Shown here in pieces: positions 41,255 to 49,960 of a DNA stretch of 64,000 bases; the first letter of the stretch is position 1, and the number at the start of each line of letters is the position of its first letter. Source of the DNA: Nocardia pneumoniae NBRC 100136 (GTDB taxonomy: Bacteria > Actinomycetota > Actinomycetes > Mycobacteriales > Mycobacteriaceae); assembly GCF_000308755.1 (NCBI RefSeq), contig NZ_BAGF01000042.1, positions 48,307 to 112,306 of the forward strand, given 5' to 3'. Under the pieces are notes generated by a model. The model was given only the letters and a program-made list of their open reading frames with translations, was not told the DNA's origin and did not search any database. The translations under genes and the position numbers were made by a program.

Positions 41255-41749
41255 TCAGGCCAGGACCGCGTCGACGGCCTTCTTCAGCGCGGAAGGCTGC
41301 GCGGGCGAGGTCGGCGCCTTCTTCCGGAGCTCTTGCATCCGCGCTCCGATTTCCTGAAGTTGCTTGCGGCCGAGACGCTCTCGCACCGCCGGGAACCACT
41401 CGTTCTCTTCCTCGTCGATGTGGTGGTCGACATTCTCGATCAGGACGGTGGCTTTCGCGGTGAAGTGCTCGTCCTCGGGCTTCATCGTCGCGAGTTCCCC
41501 GGCGAGCAGGTCGGCGACGTGATGCTCCTCGAACGACTCGAGGATGTCTTCTTCCAGTTCCGGGACGAGTTTGCGGACCTCGGGGTACATGCACTCGTTC
41601 TCCAGATACGTGTGCACCGTGAGCGCCTCGATGATCTTGTCCACCACAGAACCCTTGGCGGCGTCGGAACCGGCCTTCTCGAATTCTCGGAAGAGCTTGC
41701 GAATCGCCTTGTGATCGTCGCGCAACAGCACGATCGCGTCGGTGCTCAT
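41255..41749 (-). CDS. Hemerythrin-domain protein, second copy
   Basis: A 164-residue protein; AAGGAG precedes the ATG by 8 bases. RDDHKAIRKLF, HTYLENECMYPE and HHIDEEENEWFP supply the His/Glu ligands of a diiron centre in a four-helix bundle. It is close to actinobacterial stress hemerythrins and a paralogue of the protein at 30586-31155. The C-terminus is a Pro/Ala/Lys-rich tail. It has its own sigma-B-like promoter. Confidence 0.92.
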   Translation of the reverse strand: MSTDAIVLLRDDHKAIRKLFREFEKAGSDAAKGSVVDKIIEALTVHTYLENECMYPEVRKLVPELEEDILESFEEHHVADLLAGELATMKPEDEHFTAKATVLIENVDHHIDEEENEWFPAVRERLGRKQLQEIGARMQELRKKAPTSPAQPSALKKAVDAVLA

Positions 41750-41798
41750 CGTCTTTCTCCTTGCCTGGGGAGTGTTTCAGGGGCTGGCATCTGGCGAC

Positions 41799-41823
41799 AT
41801 TCCCGCCGCCGCGGCGCCGAAAC
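41799..41823 (-). promoter_or_regulatory. Sigma-B/F-type promoter candidate, GTTT-N15-GGGAAT
   Basis: On the minus strand GTTT (41823-41820) and GGGAAT (41804-41799) are 15 bases apart, 50 bases upstream of the hemerythrin start. Confidence 0.55.
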
Positions 41824-41898
41824 TGGGCCCATGCCATGCGGTGACCGCCCGATCGCGTCGTATCGTGAGCGGAACCGGCAGTGCAGAAGGGGACGGAA

Positions 41899-42381
41899 AT
41901 GGCATACGCCGACGAGCGCGCACACGAACTGGCGGAACTGGCGCGGCGGACCGGGATCACCGTGGCGGTCGCGGAATCGCTGACCTCGGGCAGGCTGGCC
42001 GCCACGCTCGGCGCGGCACCCGATTCGGCCACCTGGTTCCGCGGCGGCGTCGTGGCCTACAGCGCGGAGGTCAAACGCACCGTGCTCGGTGTGCCCGACG
42101 GGCCGGTGGTGTCGCGGCCCGCGGCGGAGGCGATGGCCGAGGGAGTGCGCTCGCTGCTGAAATCCGTTGCCGCGGTGGCGGTCACCGGAGTCGGGGGCCC
42201 GGATCCGCAGGACGGCGAACCGGCCGGATCGGTCTGGTTCGCGGTGGCCACCGACCACGACGTGCACGCCTGGCACCGCCAGTTCGACGGCGGACCGGAG
42301 GACGTGCTCGAGCAGACCATCGCCAGCGCCGTGGAGTGGCTGCTCGCGACGGCCCGCGACCTGCCCGATCCGTCGCCGTGA
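41899..42381 (+). CDS. CinA C-terminal-domain protein (nicotinamide-nucleotide amidase family)
   Basis: A 160-residue stand-alone domain; the ATG at 41899 is preceded by GACGGAA, and an in-frame GTG at 41881 is less likely. VAESLTSGRLAATL, GGVVAYSAEVKRTVLGV and AVTGVGGPDPQDGEPAGSVWFAV are the conserved blocks of CinA/PncC, which deamidates NMN to NaMN in pyridine nucleotide recycling. The stop is 7 bases from the convergent CDGSH gene. Confidence 0.93.
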   Translation: MAYADERAHELAELARRTGITVAVAESLTSGRLAATLGAAPDSATWFRGGVVAYSAEVKRTVLGVPDGPVVSRPAAEAMAEGVRSLLKSVAAVAVTGVGGPDPQDGEPAGSVWFAVATDHDVHAWHRQFDGGPEDVLEQTIASAVEWLLATARDLPDPSP

Positions 42382-42388
42382 GATCCGG

Positions 42389-42592
42389 TCACGAACGACA
42401 ATGCTTGCGATGACTGGTGTCGCAGAGCGGATAATTCTTCGAACGCCGGCACAGGCACAGCGCGACCGCGAACCGGTCGCAGCGGATCGTTCGGCCGTCC
42501 GCGGTGACCACTTCGACGGGGCCCTCGATCAAGGCGGGACCGTCGGCGGTGAACGTCACCCGCCGACGCTCACGGTCGGATTCGATCGGCAC
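42389..42592 (-). CDS. CDGSH iron-sulfur protein, 67 aa
   Basis: A minimal CDGSH domain: CLCRRSKNYPLCDTSHRKH gives three Cys and one His for a 2Fe-2S cluster. Its N-terminus overlaps the 3' end of the methyltransferase gene by 23 bases on the same strand, so the two are coupled. The protein probably acts in redox or cluster transfer. Confidence 0.9.
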   Translation of the reverse strand: MPIESDRERRRVTFTADGPALIEGPVEVVTADGRTIRCDRFAVALCLCRRSKNYPLCDTSHRKHCRS

Positions 42593-43223
42593 GGATCACC
42601 ACCAGATCTTCCATTCTCTGGCCGGGCTCGATCAGCCCGGCGGAGGCCAGCCAGTCCGCGCGGCGGCGCAGGACGGGCCCGAACGGCACGGTCGCCCGGG
42701 CGACGATGGCGGCCTTCAATTCGTTCTCCCGCAACTGGGCGAGAGTCTCATCCGGGTCACACAACGCCGAATGCACGATCAACGCCATGCCGCGCGGTTT
42801 CAGCAGCGCAGGCAACGCCGCGCACAGCCGGTCGAGCACGGCCCGGCCCCGGGTCCCGGCGTTCCACGCCCGCGCCGAGCCACGGTAGGCGGCGCCTTCG
42901 GGAGCGGGCACATACGGCGGGTTGGCCACCACCAGATCGAATCGGCGCCGGCCGAGCACCGTTGCGAAATCACCGCGCAGCACCTCCACGTCGATCCCGC
43001 GGACACGGCAGTTCAACCAGGCCGACACGGCCGCGGCACGGGAGACGTCCACCGCCGTCACCGTCGCCGCTCCCGCCCGCGCGGCCGCGACCGACAGAGC
43101 GCCGGTACCGGTGCACACATCCAACGCCTCCGCACCGCGCGGCACACCCGCCTCCGACAGGGCACGAACCAGCAGCCACGTGTCCAGCTGCGGTCGATAA
43201 ACCCCCGGGACTCGGAACAACAT
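42570..43223 (-). CDS. HemK2/MTQ2-type methyltransferase
   Basis: A 217-residue SAM-dependent methyltransferase. DVCTGTGAL binds SAM and NPPYVP is the signature that places it with N-methyltransferases acting on glutamine side chains of release factors or on other protein/nucleic-acid targets. The start is the ATG at 43223; a GTG precedes it by one codon. It begins 31 bases after the diiron protein gene, in one operon with CDGSH. Confidence 0.92.
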   Translation of the reverse strand: MLFRVPGVYRPQLDTWLLVRALSEAGVPRGAEALDVCTGTGALSVAAARAGAATVTAVDVSRAAAVSAWLNCRVRGIDVEVLRGDFATVLGRRRFDLVVANPPYVPAPEGAAYRGSARAWNAGTRGRAVLDRLCAALPALLKPRGMALIVHSALCDPDETLAQLRENELKAAIVARATVPFGPVLRRRADWLASAGLIEPGQRMEDLVVIRADRIRP

Positions 43224-43254
43224 CACAGTCGACGGATAGCCCAGATAAGGCCGC

Positions 43255-44271
43255 TCAATCGCGGGAGCCGCGCGGTTGTCCCTCGATATCCCGCAACGAA
43301 CTGCGGCCCGCGCGCCAGCATTCCAGCAGGTGGTCGGCGAAGCGGTCCTCGAGCAGATTCGTCGCCTGGATACCGAAAACCACCGACTCGGTCAGCTCGG
43401 GTTCGTCCGCGAGCAGGCTGCCGATCACGCCGGTGCGCATGACCTGCTCGTGCACGGCGTCGGCCTCCACGTGCTCGCGATAGAACAGCACGCACGCCGC
43501 GTCGGCGTCCAAGCGCCCCAATGCCTCCACCATGCGCTGCGCCCCCGGCGGCGAGGTGATCTCCACGGTGGCGAAGTGACCGACCAGCGCCCCGCGCAGC
43601 GATCGATGCAGGCCGAACAGCGACATCATGTTCACCAGCGCGAGCATCGGGACCGGCACCACATCCAGGTAGTGCAGATACTCGGCGTTCAGCCCGGCAC
43701 CGGCCAGCAGATCGGCATACAGCCGCGCGTGCACGCGCTCGCCTCGCCCGCCACCGAACTCGTCGAATTCGACCGCCACCAGCGAGGCCTTGGCTTGGCC
43801 GCGCAATCGCGGAATCACCCACGCGTACGGATCGGCTTCCTTGTGGTGATAGATCGAGCGGTGCACGAAGTACTCGCGCATCTGCCACCATTCGCCTTCG
43901 TCGCGCAGGAAGCGGCTGGGTCCGGCCGGGTCGGGCGGTGTCACGAGCAGGTGGTCGAGTTCCGCGTCGAGATCCACTCCGCCTGACACGTCGTCCTGCA
44001 GCGCGCGCTGGAACCGCTGTTCCATCGCCGCGCGCAGTCCCAGCAGGCCCGGGTCCCACTCCCATCCCGGATCCACCGCCGCGAACCCGTGGTAATGCAG
44101 TTCATAGCAGGTGTGCAGGGCCAGGTGCAGGTCCTCGCCGTACGGGTCGGCCGAACCCAGCCGGGGCACCGACCGGCCCGGTGTCCCGCGCAGCAGCTCC
44201 ACCACCGCGTGCGACAACTCGCCGCGCGGCCGGGGCAGCTTCTGCGACGGGGCATCCGTAGTGACCGTCAT
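43255..44271 (-). CDS. Heme-oxygenase-like diiron protein (iron-containing redox enzyme family)
   Basis: A 338-residue helical protein. The central ELHYHGFAAVDPG near residues 57-70, VAVEFDEFGGGRGERVHARLYADLL near 165-190 and FYREHVEADAVHEQVM near 266-281 carry His/Glu pairs of the HDO-fold diiron enzymes (PF14518). Known relatives cleave or oxidise fatty acids or amino-acid-derived substrates using oxygen; the substrate here is unknown. It starts 28 bases after the Lsr2 gene and is followed by the methyltransferase and CDGSH genes. Confidence 0.9.
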   Translation of the reverse strand: MTVTTDAPSQKLPRPRGELSHAVVELLRGTPGRSVPRLGSADPYGEDLHLALHTCYELHYHGFAAVDPGWEWDPGLLGLRAAMEQRFQRALQDDVSGGVDLDAELDHLLVTPPDPAGPSRFLRDEGEWWQMREYFVHRSIYHHKEADPYAWVIPRLRGQAKASLVAVEFDEFGGGRGERVHARLYADLLAGAGLNAEYLHYLDVVPVPMLALVNMMSLFGLHRSLRGALVGHFATVEITSPPGAQRMVEALGRLDADAACVLFYREHVEADAVHEQVMRTGVIGSLLADEPELTESVVFGIQATNLLEDRFADHLLECWRAGRSSLRDIEGQPRGSRD

Positions 44272-44280
44272 GGTGGTCGC

Positions 44281-44305
44281 GTACCCCGGTTCTGCGCCGC
44301 TACGC
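44281..44305 (-). promoter_or_regulatory. Weak stress-type promoter candidate, GCGT-N15-GGGTAC
   Basis: On the minus strand GCGT (44305-44302, overlapping the end of lsr2) and GGGTAC (44286-44281) are 15 bases apart and lie just ahead of the diiron protein start. The -35 matches only the loose G-N-N-T form. Confidence 0.35.
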
Positions 44306-44635
44306 GTGGGCCTTCTTGTACGCCTCGACCACTTCGGCGGCTATCCGACCGCGGGCCGAGACGTCGATGCCGTTTTTGCGCGCCCATTCCCGGATGACCG
44401 TGGCCTGTTCCCGATCGGTTGCCGAGCGCGGTGTAACGCCACGGCCCCGGCGCGTGCGGCCGACCTTGCGCGCGTATGGAACCCACTGCTCGAAGAATTC
44501 GCGCAACTGACCGGCATTGTCCGCCGACAAGTCCATCTCGTAGGCCACGCCATCCAAGGCGAAAGACACCGTTTCCTCGGCCTGAGACTTGCCGTCGTAG
44601 TCATCGACCAGTGTCACGACGACCTTGCGTGCCAT
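44300..44635 (-). CDS. lsr2: Lsr2, nucleoid-associated xenogeneic silencer
   Basis: A 111-residue protein; GAAGGG lies 9 bases before the ATG. The N-terminal dimerisation half begins with the conserved [11 protein letters not shown] and the C-terminal DNA-binding domain ends with [15 protein letters not shown], in which RGR is the AT-hook-like minor-groove binder. Lsr2 binds AT-rich DNA and silences acquired genes, and also orders the chromosome. Being 28 bases upstream of the diiron gene on the same strand, it could be partly cotranscribed with that operon. Confidence 0.97.
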   Translation of the reverse strand: MARKVVVTLVDDYDGKSQAEETVSFALDGVAYEMDLSADNAGQLREFFEQWVPYARKVGRTRRGRGVTPRSATDREQATVIREWARKNGIDVSARGRIAAEVVEAYKKAHA

Positions 44636-44749
44636 AGAGATAATCCCTTCACGGTTACCGAGCGCGTGTAGTCGAAAACTATCGTAGCCAGTAGATAACA
44701 GATCAGTTCCGGGCCAGGAACAGGGGGGTCCCTAACGCTCGCTTCTCGG

Positions 44750-44986
44750 CTATGACCAGGCGCCTGCCGCGGCGGCCCGAGCGGCATAGGCGTCGAAATC
44801 CACCGGTTCGCGTCCGAGTACTCGCTGCACTCCATCGCCGGGTCGCGGCGAATGCCCGGCGCGCATGACCGCGAACATCGCGTCGAGGTCCGCGGCGACG
44901 TCCTCGGGCAGCCCCTCGGCCAGCAACTCGGCCCGGTACTCCTCCGGCGTGAGCTCCACGTAGCGAATGGGTCGGCCCGAAAACGA
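44750..44986 (-). pseudogene. C-terminal remnant of an NmrA-like NAD(P)-binding oxidoreductase
   Basis: The last about 78 residues of a minus-strand frame read like the end of NmrA-type oxidoreductases: SGRPIRYVELTPEEYRAELL, DLDAMFAVMRAGHS and VLGREPVDFDAYA. The coding-like sequence stops near 44986; further upstream the frame is non-coding, and no NAD-binding motif is present. The gene has lost its 5' two thirds. Its former neighbour appears to be the divergent AraC remnant. Confidence 0.6.
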
Positions 44987-45081
44987 GCGACCGCAACAGG
45001 TGCGGATGGCACACCGTAATCGTGCGCGTGCGAGGATCATTCGTTTCCACCGACAGGCCCGGATGGCCGGAGCCGACAGGT

Positions 45082-45714
45082 ATGACGCCGACCGTAAACA
45101 TGGTGCCTGTGGTCGGGACGTATCAGGTACGGAACAAAGTGTCGCAACGGCTGCTCGACGCGCTGCCGCCCGTCGTTGTGGTGCCCGACGGCGACGACTG
45201 CGCATCGGTGCGTGATTTCCTGGACGCGCGGCTCGCCGCACGCCTACCGGCAGCAGGTCGTCCTGGATCGTCTCCTCGACTGGCTGCTGGTCTGCACGCT
45301 GCGGGAGTGGTTCGAGCAACCGCAAGCCGTCGCGCCGGGCTGGTACCGCGCGATGAACGACGACGCGATCGCATCGGCGCTGCGGGCAATGCATTCCGCG
45401 CCGCACCAGCCATGGACACTGGCGGCCCTCGCCGCGAAGCCGGGGTGTCGCGCACGACCCTGGCCAAGCGCTTCACCGAGCTGGTGGGCGAACCGCCGCT
45501 GACCTACCTGACCGAGTGGCGGATGACGTCGGCCGCCGATCTGCTGACCGCGTCCACCGAGACCGTCGCCGCGGTGGCACGCCAGGTCGGATACGCGGAC
45601 GCGTTCGGCTTCAGCGCGGCGTTCAAACGCTTCCACGGGGTGAGCCCCAGCCGGTACCGCGAAACCTGCCGCATGGACGCCGAGTGCGTCGGCACGGAAT
45701 GCTCACCCGCATAG
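45082..45714 (+). pseudogene. AraC-family regulator, 5'-truncated with two compensating frameshifts
   Basis: The product lacks the first half of the cupin sensor. Frame +1 carries VSQRLLDALPPVVVVP; near 45240 the coding pattern moves to another frame with QQVVLDRLLDWLLVCTLREWF, APGWYRAMND and PWTLAALAA; near 45445 a missing base returns it to the first frame with GVSRTTLAKRFTELVGEPPLTYL and VARQVGYADAFGFSAAFKRFHGVSPSRYR, the AraC helix-turn-helix. Both changes are single-base and cancel, so true mutations or sequencing errors are possible. The DNA-binding half is otherwise well conserved. Confidence 0.65.
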
Positions 45715-45746
45715 ACCGCCATCCCACTGCTGGCCCCGACCGGCCG

Positions 45747-45771
45747 CGTGCGCGCACCGCAGTCGCGCACG
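45747..45771. terminator. Hairpin between convergent genes
   Basis: CGTGCGCG (45747-45754) pairs with CGCGCACG (45764-45771) around a 9-base loop, just after the AraC remnant and just after the stop of the convergent repeat protein. Confidence 0.45.
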
Positions 45772-45772
45772 G

Positions 45773-47530
45773 TCATGCCGACAGGTCGGCGGATTCGGCT
45801 CGGGCCATCTTCACCAGTGCCGCGTGCAGCGTTTTCGCCAACTCACCGGCGCGATCCCCGCGCAACACCACCTCGGTGAAGCCCTCGACCAACGCCCGTC
45901 CCGGGTCGAGCAGACCGTGCCCACCGCCACCGCCGCGCAGCGACTCGGCGACCAGGGCTCGCATCGCCTCCTGACGAGCCCGGAAGCCGCCCGCGACATC
46001 CAGCGCACCGGCGAATTCACGCACGAGCGCCAGGTACACCGGGCGCTCGGCTGCCCCGCGTCTGCGTCGTCTGCGCCGCGCCTGCGCCGGTACCGCTCCT
46101 GGGAGCAAGGCCGAACTGTCGAGCACGATCCACAGCGCCGGGTCCCCCGGTGTCTCGGTTTGCGAGGGACGATTTCGCACCGAGCGAGAATTCGTGTCGT
46201 CGCGCCTTTCGGTGATCTCGATGCCGCGTAGCGGAATCGGATACTTCCCCAGCAAGTCGTCCAAAGCGGAGGCGATCTCGCGAACAGTCTGGGCATCGAT
46301 ACTCGCCGTCTCGAACCCGATGACCTCCAGGCTGTGCCGGGTCGCCATTTCCCGGACAACCCGTGCGGCCTCCGACTCGGGATCGGTGCCGGGCTGGGGA
46401 ACGGACGCGGACTCCACGAGCGGACCGGGCTGCGGAACAGACCCCAACTCCACATCGATGCTCGGCCGCGAAACAGGCCCTGAATCCACGCCCGTGCTGA
46501 GCGGCGAACCAACTGCCGACCCCACAACTGTGCCAGGCACAGACATCGACTCCACAGGCGCGCCAGGCCGCGAAACAGTCCCCGGCCCTACAGCAGTGCC
46601 AGGACTGGAAACAGACCCCGAATCGACAACGGCGCCAGGCGACAAATCGGACGTTGACTCGACAACGGAGCCAGGCGGCGAAACAGCCCCCGACTCCGCA
46701 ACCACACCGGGCTGTGCAACGGACCCCAACCCCACAGCAACACCCGGCCGCACAACAGGCCCCGACCCCACAACCGTGCCAGACCCGGAAACAGACCCCG
46801 AATCGACAACGGGGCTGGGCGGCGAATTCGATGCTGACTCGGCAACGGCGGTAGGCGGCAAAACAGATCCCGACTCGGCAACCGCGCCGGGCGGTGGACC
46901 GGACCCCAACCCCACAGCAACATCCGGCCGCGGAACAGACCCCGTCTCCACGACTGTGCTGCCCCGCGAACCAGGCCCCGAGTTCGCGGGCCGAGCTTCG
47001 GGCTGTTGACGGGCCCTCAGCGGAAGCTCGGTGGACTGGCCGATATCCCGTACGCGGGGCGCGGATACTCGCGCCGGTGTGGTCGATACCGATGGGAAAG
47101 GTCTGATGGTGCGCTGCGACCAGGGTGTGTCCGCCGCCGCTCTTCGAGACCATGGGGTAGGCATAGCCTTACGGACGGAGGCGGCGTGCTGCCCTGATAC
47201 ATCGTGCGGGTCGTGAGCCGTCCTATCGGTAGAGATAGGCGGCTGCCTCGCCTCCGCTCGGCCCGACGCAGGACTGAGGACGAACTCCGTCCCGCCGCGC
47301 CCATCCTGCGGCTGCCCGGCCTCCGCTCGGCCTGGCGTGACGGTGGGGGCGGACTCTGTGCCGCGGCGCCCAGTAGGAGTTCCGGCGTGCCGCTCGCTCG
47401 AGTACGCTTCCGCGGATGCGATAGCGGCCTTCAGCTCGCCGACCACGCGGGAGGCGTCGGCGATGAGCCCCTCCAGCGTCGACACCATCGCGCGGAGTTC
47501 GCCCGTATCGATCCGCGGCGGCTGACTCAC
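45773..47530 (-). CDS. Repeat protein with degenerate zincin-like C-terminal domain, 585 aa
   Basis: A GTG start has AGGAG 7 bases upstream. Residues 1-45 form an amphipathic helix. Residues 197-386 are sixteen tandem units of about 12 residues with consensus G-S-V-x-x-P-G-x-V-V-E/D-S. Residues 387-585 resemble a domain I associate with zinc metallopeptidase-like proteins of actinobacterial phages and integrative elements: TVREIASALDDLLGKYP, LWIVLDSSAL, REFAGALDVAGG, and LDPGRALVEGFTEVVLRGD. In those proteins the third block is HEFGHALD; here H504 is Arg and H508 is Gly, so zinc catalysis seems lost. No export signal is seen. The function is unknown. Confidence 0.75.
   Translation of the reverse strand: MSQPPRIDTGELRAMVSTLEGLIADASRVVGELKAAIASAEAYSSERHAGTPTGRRGTESAPTVTPGRAEAGQPQDGRGGTEFVLSPASGRAEARQPPISTDRTAHDPHDVSGQHAASVRKAMPTPWSRRAAADTPWSQRTIRPFPSVSTTPARVSAPRVRDIGQSTELPLRARQQPEARPANSGPGSRGSTVVETGSVPRPDVAVGLGSGPPPGAVAESGSVLPPTAVAESASNSPPSPVVDSGSVSGSGTVVGSGPVVRPGVAVGLGSVAQPGVVAESGAVSPPGSVVESTSDLSPGAVVDSGSVSSPGTAVGPGTVSRPGAPVESMSVPGTVVGSAVGSPLSTGVDSGPVSRPSIDVELGSVPQPGPLVESASVPQPGTDPESEAARVVREMATRHSLEVIGFETASIDAQTVREIASALDDLLGKYPIPLRGIEITERRDDTNSRSVRNRPSQTETPGDPALWIVLDSSALLPGAVPAQARRRRRRRGAAERPVYLALVREFAGALDVAGGFRARQEAMRALVAESLRGGGGGHGLLDPGRALVEGFTEVVLRGDRAGELAKTLHAALVKMARAESADLSA
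46373..46942 (-). repeat. Tandem 36-bp coding repeat, sixteen units
   Basis: This is the DNA of the 12-residue repeats in the protein at 45773-47530. Fifteen units are 36 bases long and one is 30 bases. Units have diverged, so recent slippage is not obvious. Confidence 0.8.
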
Positions 47531-47999
47531 CGATGTCTCCTGCTTGTCGTTACACCGGTCAGGTCCTGTCGCGGTGCGCTGGCCTGCGCCGACACTCTGA
47601 TCCCGGATTGCCGTACAGCGGAGTGTGGTGCGTTCTATTTTCGCTCGGATCCGCCGAGCCTCCCCGGGTTGGGAAGACCGATTCGAGCGGGACGAGGCGC
47701 ACCTGGGGGGCTAACAGTTACCGAGCCGCTATCGGCCAGCATGGGACCGCGGCTCCAAGTCGGTGCTCGGCGCAGCCCAAGCCGTACAAAGTCCTGCTGG
47801 CCGGTCGGCGGGCGCGTCAGCGGCGTCGGCAGGTGCGTCCGCGACGTCGGCGGGTGCCCAGCGGACCCGTCCCCGCAGGGCGGCAACCGCCGCGGTTACC
47901 GCCCTGCCATCCCGTATCGGCGGACGCATCCATGACCGGAACGAAAACGATTGCGGGACAAGGGAACACACTTTGCCGCAGGTTGGCTACGATGGAAGG
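47531..47999. other. Intergenic region between the repeat protein and the FIST gene
   Basis: No gene is supported. Two imperfect 22-base copies (GCGTC-x-GCG-x-CGTCGGC-x-GGTGC) lie near 47813 and 47835. TACGAT at 47988-47993, 6 bases before the GTG at 48000, is a good -10 box for a leaderless transcript. Confidence 0.5.
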
Positions 48000-49151
48000 G
48001 TGCGGATCGGAGTCGGGCTCTCCACCGCGCCCGAGGCGCGGAAGGCGGGCATGGAAGCCGCCGCGGACGCGCGCGACCAGCTCGCGGGCGAGGCCCCGGC
48101 GCTCGCCGTGCTGCTCGCGTCACGGGCGCATGCCGAGGACGCCGCGGCCGTGCTGGCCGGTGTCCACCGGACCGTCCGGGTGCCCGCTCTGGTCGGTTGC
48201 GTGGCGCAGGCGGTGGTCGCGGGACGCCGCGAGATCGAGGACGAGCCCGCGGTCGCGGTGTGGCTGGCCTCCGGTCTGCCCGCGGAGACATTCCGGCTGG
48301 ACTTCGTCCGCACCGCGACCGGTGGACTGCTCGCCGGCTACCGCTTCGACAAGGACGCACGCGACTTCCACCTGCTCCTGCCGGACCCGTACTCGTTCCC
48401 GGCCGACGCGTTGCTCGAGCACCTGAACGCCGACCTGCCCGGCACCATCGTGATGGGCGGGCTGGTCAGCGGCGGACAGTATCCGGCAGGCAGCAGGCTG
48501 TTCCTCGACCATGACGTGGTGACCTCCGGCGCGGTCGGTGTGCGGCTGCCCGGCCTGCGCGGAGTCCCGATCGTGTCGCAGGGCTGCCGGCCCATCGGGT
48601 ACCCCTACATCGTCACCGCCGCGCAGGGCGAGCTGATCACCGAGCTCGGCGGCCGACCGCCGATCGTGCGACTGCGCGAGATCATCGACGTGCTGCCTCC
48701 CGATCAGCAGGAGCTGCTGGCCAACGGCTTGCAGATCGGCATCGTGGTGGACGAGCATCTGGCCGCGCCGGGGCAGGGTGATTTCCTGATCCGCGGCATC
48801 CTCGGCGCCGACCCGTCCAGCGGCGCGATCGAGATCGGCGAGGCCGTCGAGATCGGCACGACCGTCCAGTTCCAGGTTCGGGACGCGATCGGAGCGGACA
48901 AGGATCTGCGAGCGGCCCTGGCCCGGGTCAGCGCGGACCTGCCCGGGCGTGCGGCCGGTGCGTTGCTGTTCACCTGCAACGGACGCGGCCGGAGGATGTT
49001 CGGGGTCGCGGATCACGACGCCACGACGATCGAGGACTTGCTGGGCGGCATTCCGCTCGCGGGTTTCTTCGCCGCGGGCGAGATCGGGCCCATCGCGGGC
49101 CGCAACGCGCTGCACGGATTCACGGCGTCGCTGGCGCTGTTCGTGGAATGA
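48000..49151 (+). CDS. FIST-domain sensory protein
   Basis: A 383-residue protein beginning at the GTG at 48000; upstream residues in frame are Ala/Arg-rich and probably not translated. FIST_N spans about residues 1-215 and FIST_C about 220-375, including [33 protein letters not shown] and [15 protein letters not shown] domains are thought to sense small molecules such as amino acids. There is no partner kinase domain; instead its stop overlaps the start of the Mut7-C RNase gene (ATGA), so the two proteins are likely to work together. Confidence 0.92.
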   Translation: MRIGVGLSTAPEARKAGMEAAADARDQLAGEAPALAVLLASRAHAEDAAAVLAGVHRTVRVPALVGCVAQAVVAGRREIEDEPAVAVWLASGLPAETFRLDFVRTATGGLLAGYRFDKDARDFHLLLPDPYSFPADALLEHLNADLPGTIVMGGLVSGGQYPAGSRLFLDHDVVTSGAVGVRLPGLRGVPIVSQGCRPIGYPYIVTAAQGELITELGGRPPIVRLREIIDVLPPDQQELLANGLQIGIVVDEHLAAPGQGDFLIRGILGADPSSGAIEIGEAVEIGTTVQFQVRDAIGADKDLRAALARVSADLPGRAAGALLFTCNGRGRRMFGVADHDATTIEDLLGGIPLAGFFAAGEIGPIAGRNALHGFTASLALFVE

Positions 49152-49897
49152 CCGTCGACATCCGCGTCTACGCCGAGCTGAACGACTTCCTGCGGCCCGA
49201 CGAGCGATACACCGTGCTGCGCCGCCCGTTCCGGCCGCACCAGACCGTGAAGGACCTCATCGAGGCCGCGGGCATCCCGCACACCGAGGTGGACCTGGTC
49301 CTGGTCGACGGACAGCCGGTGGACTTCGGCCATCACCCACGGATCGGCGACCGGATCAGCGCGTATCCGGTGTTCGAAACCCTGGACATCGGCGAGGTGA
49401 CGAAGGTCCGCCCGCACCCGCTGCGTGAGCCGCGTTTCGTCGCCGACGTCAATCTCGGCGGGCTGGCCAAGCTGATGCGGCTGATGGGCCTGGACGTGCA
49501 CTGCCGATGGAACGCCGAGGACGCCGAGCTCGCCGAGGTGTCCGCCGCCCAGCACCGGATCCTGCTCACCCGAGACCGCGGACTGCTGAAGCGGCGCAAC
49601 GTCACGCACGGGGTGTACATCCGGTCAGACCAGCCAGTCGAGCAAGTCGTCGAGGTGATCCGGCGGCTGGATCTGGTTGCGCGGCTTGCGCCGTTCACCC
49701 GTTGCCTGCGCTGCGGCGGACCGGTCGCCGAGGTGGCCAAAGCCGATGTCGAAGACCGGCTGCAACCGCTCACCCGCCGCTATTACGACACCTTCCGCCA
49801 GTGCCGCGACTGCGGGCGGATCTACTGGCCGGGCTCACACCAGGCCCGCCTCAGCGCGACGGTGGACCGGATCCGAGCCGCGCTGGACCGCGTCTGA
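49148..49897 (+). CDS. Mut7-C RNase-domain protein with ubiquitin-like N-terminus
   Basis: A 249-residue protein. Residues 1-80 ([13 protein letters not shown] ... [11 protein letters not shown]) are the Mut7-C ubiquitin-like domain. Residues 95-245 are the Mut7-C PIN-like RNase domain: [28 protein letters not shown] with acidic catalytic positions, and a zinc ribbon CLRC ... CRDC. It should act on RNA in the cytoplasm. Overlap with the FIST gene implies coordinated expression. A strong terminator follows. Confidence 0.92.
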   Translation: MTVDIRVYAELNDFLRPDERYTVLRRPFRPHQTVKDLIEAAGIPHTEVDLVLVDGQPVDFGHHPRIGDRISAYPVFETLDIGEVTKVRPHPLREPRFVADVNLGGLAKLMRLMGLDVHCRWNAEDAELAEVSAAQHRILLTRDRGLLKRRNVTHGVYIRSDQPVEQVVEVIRRLDLVARLAPFTRCLRCGGPVAEVAKADVEDRLQPLTRRYYDTFRQCRDCGRIYWPGSHQARLSATVDRIRAALDRV

Positions 49898-49937
49898 GCG
49901 GTGCGGCGGGGCGCCGCGGCAGCCCTTGGTTTCGGCG

Positions 49938-49960
49938 GCCCACCTTGCCGAAAGGTGGGC
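49938..49960. terminator. Bidirectional hairpin terminator
   Basis: GCCCACCTT pairs perfectly with AAGGTGGGC (9 bp, loop GCCGA) between convergent genes; the right arm ends on the first base of the next gene's stop. Confidence 0.75.

Noticed and set aside
46373..46942. Regular 36-bp repeats that might look like a CRISPR array
   Set aside because: They encode degenerate 12-residue repeats inside one reading frame, with no identical repeats alternating with unique spacers.
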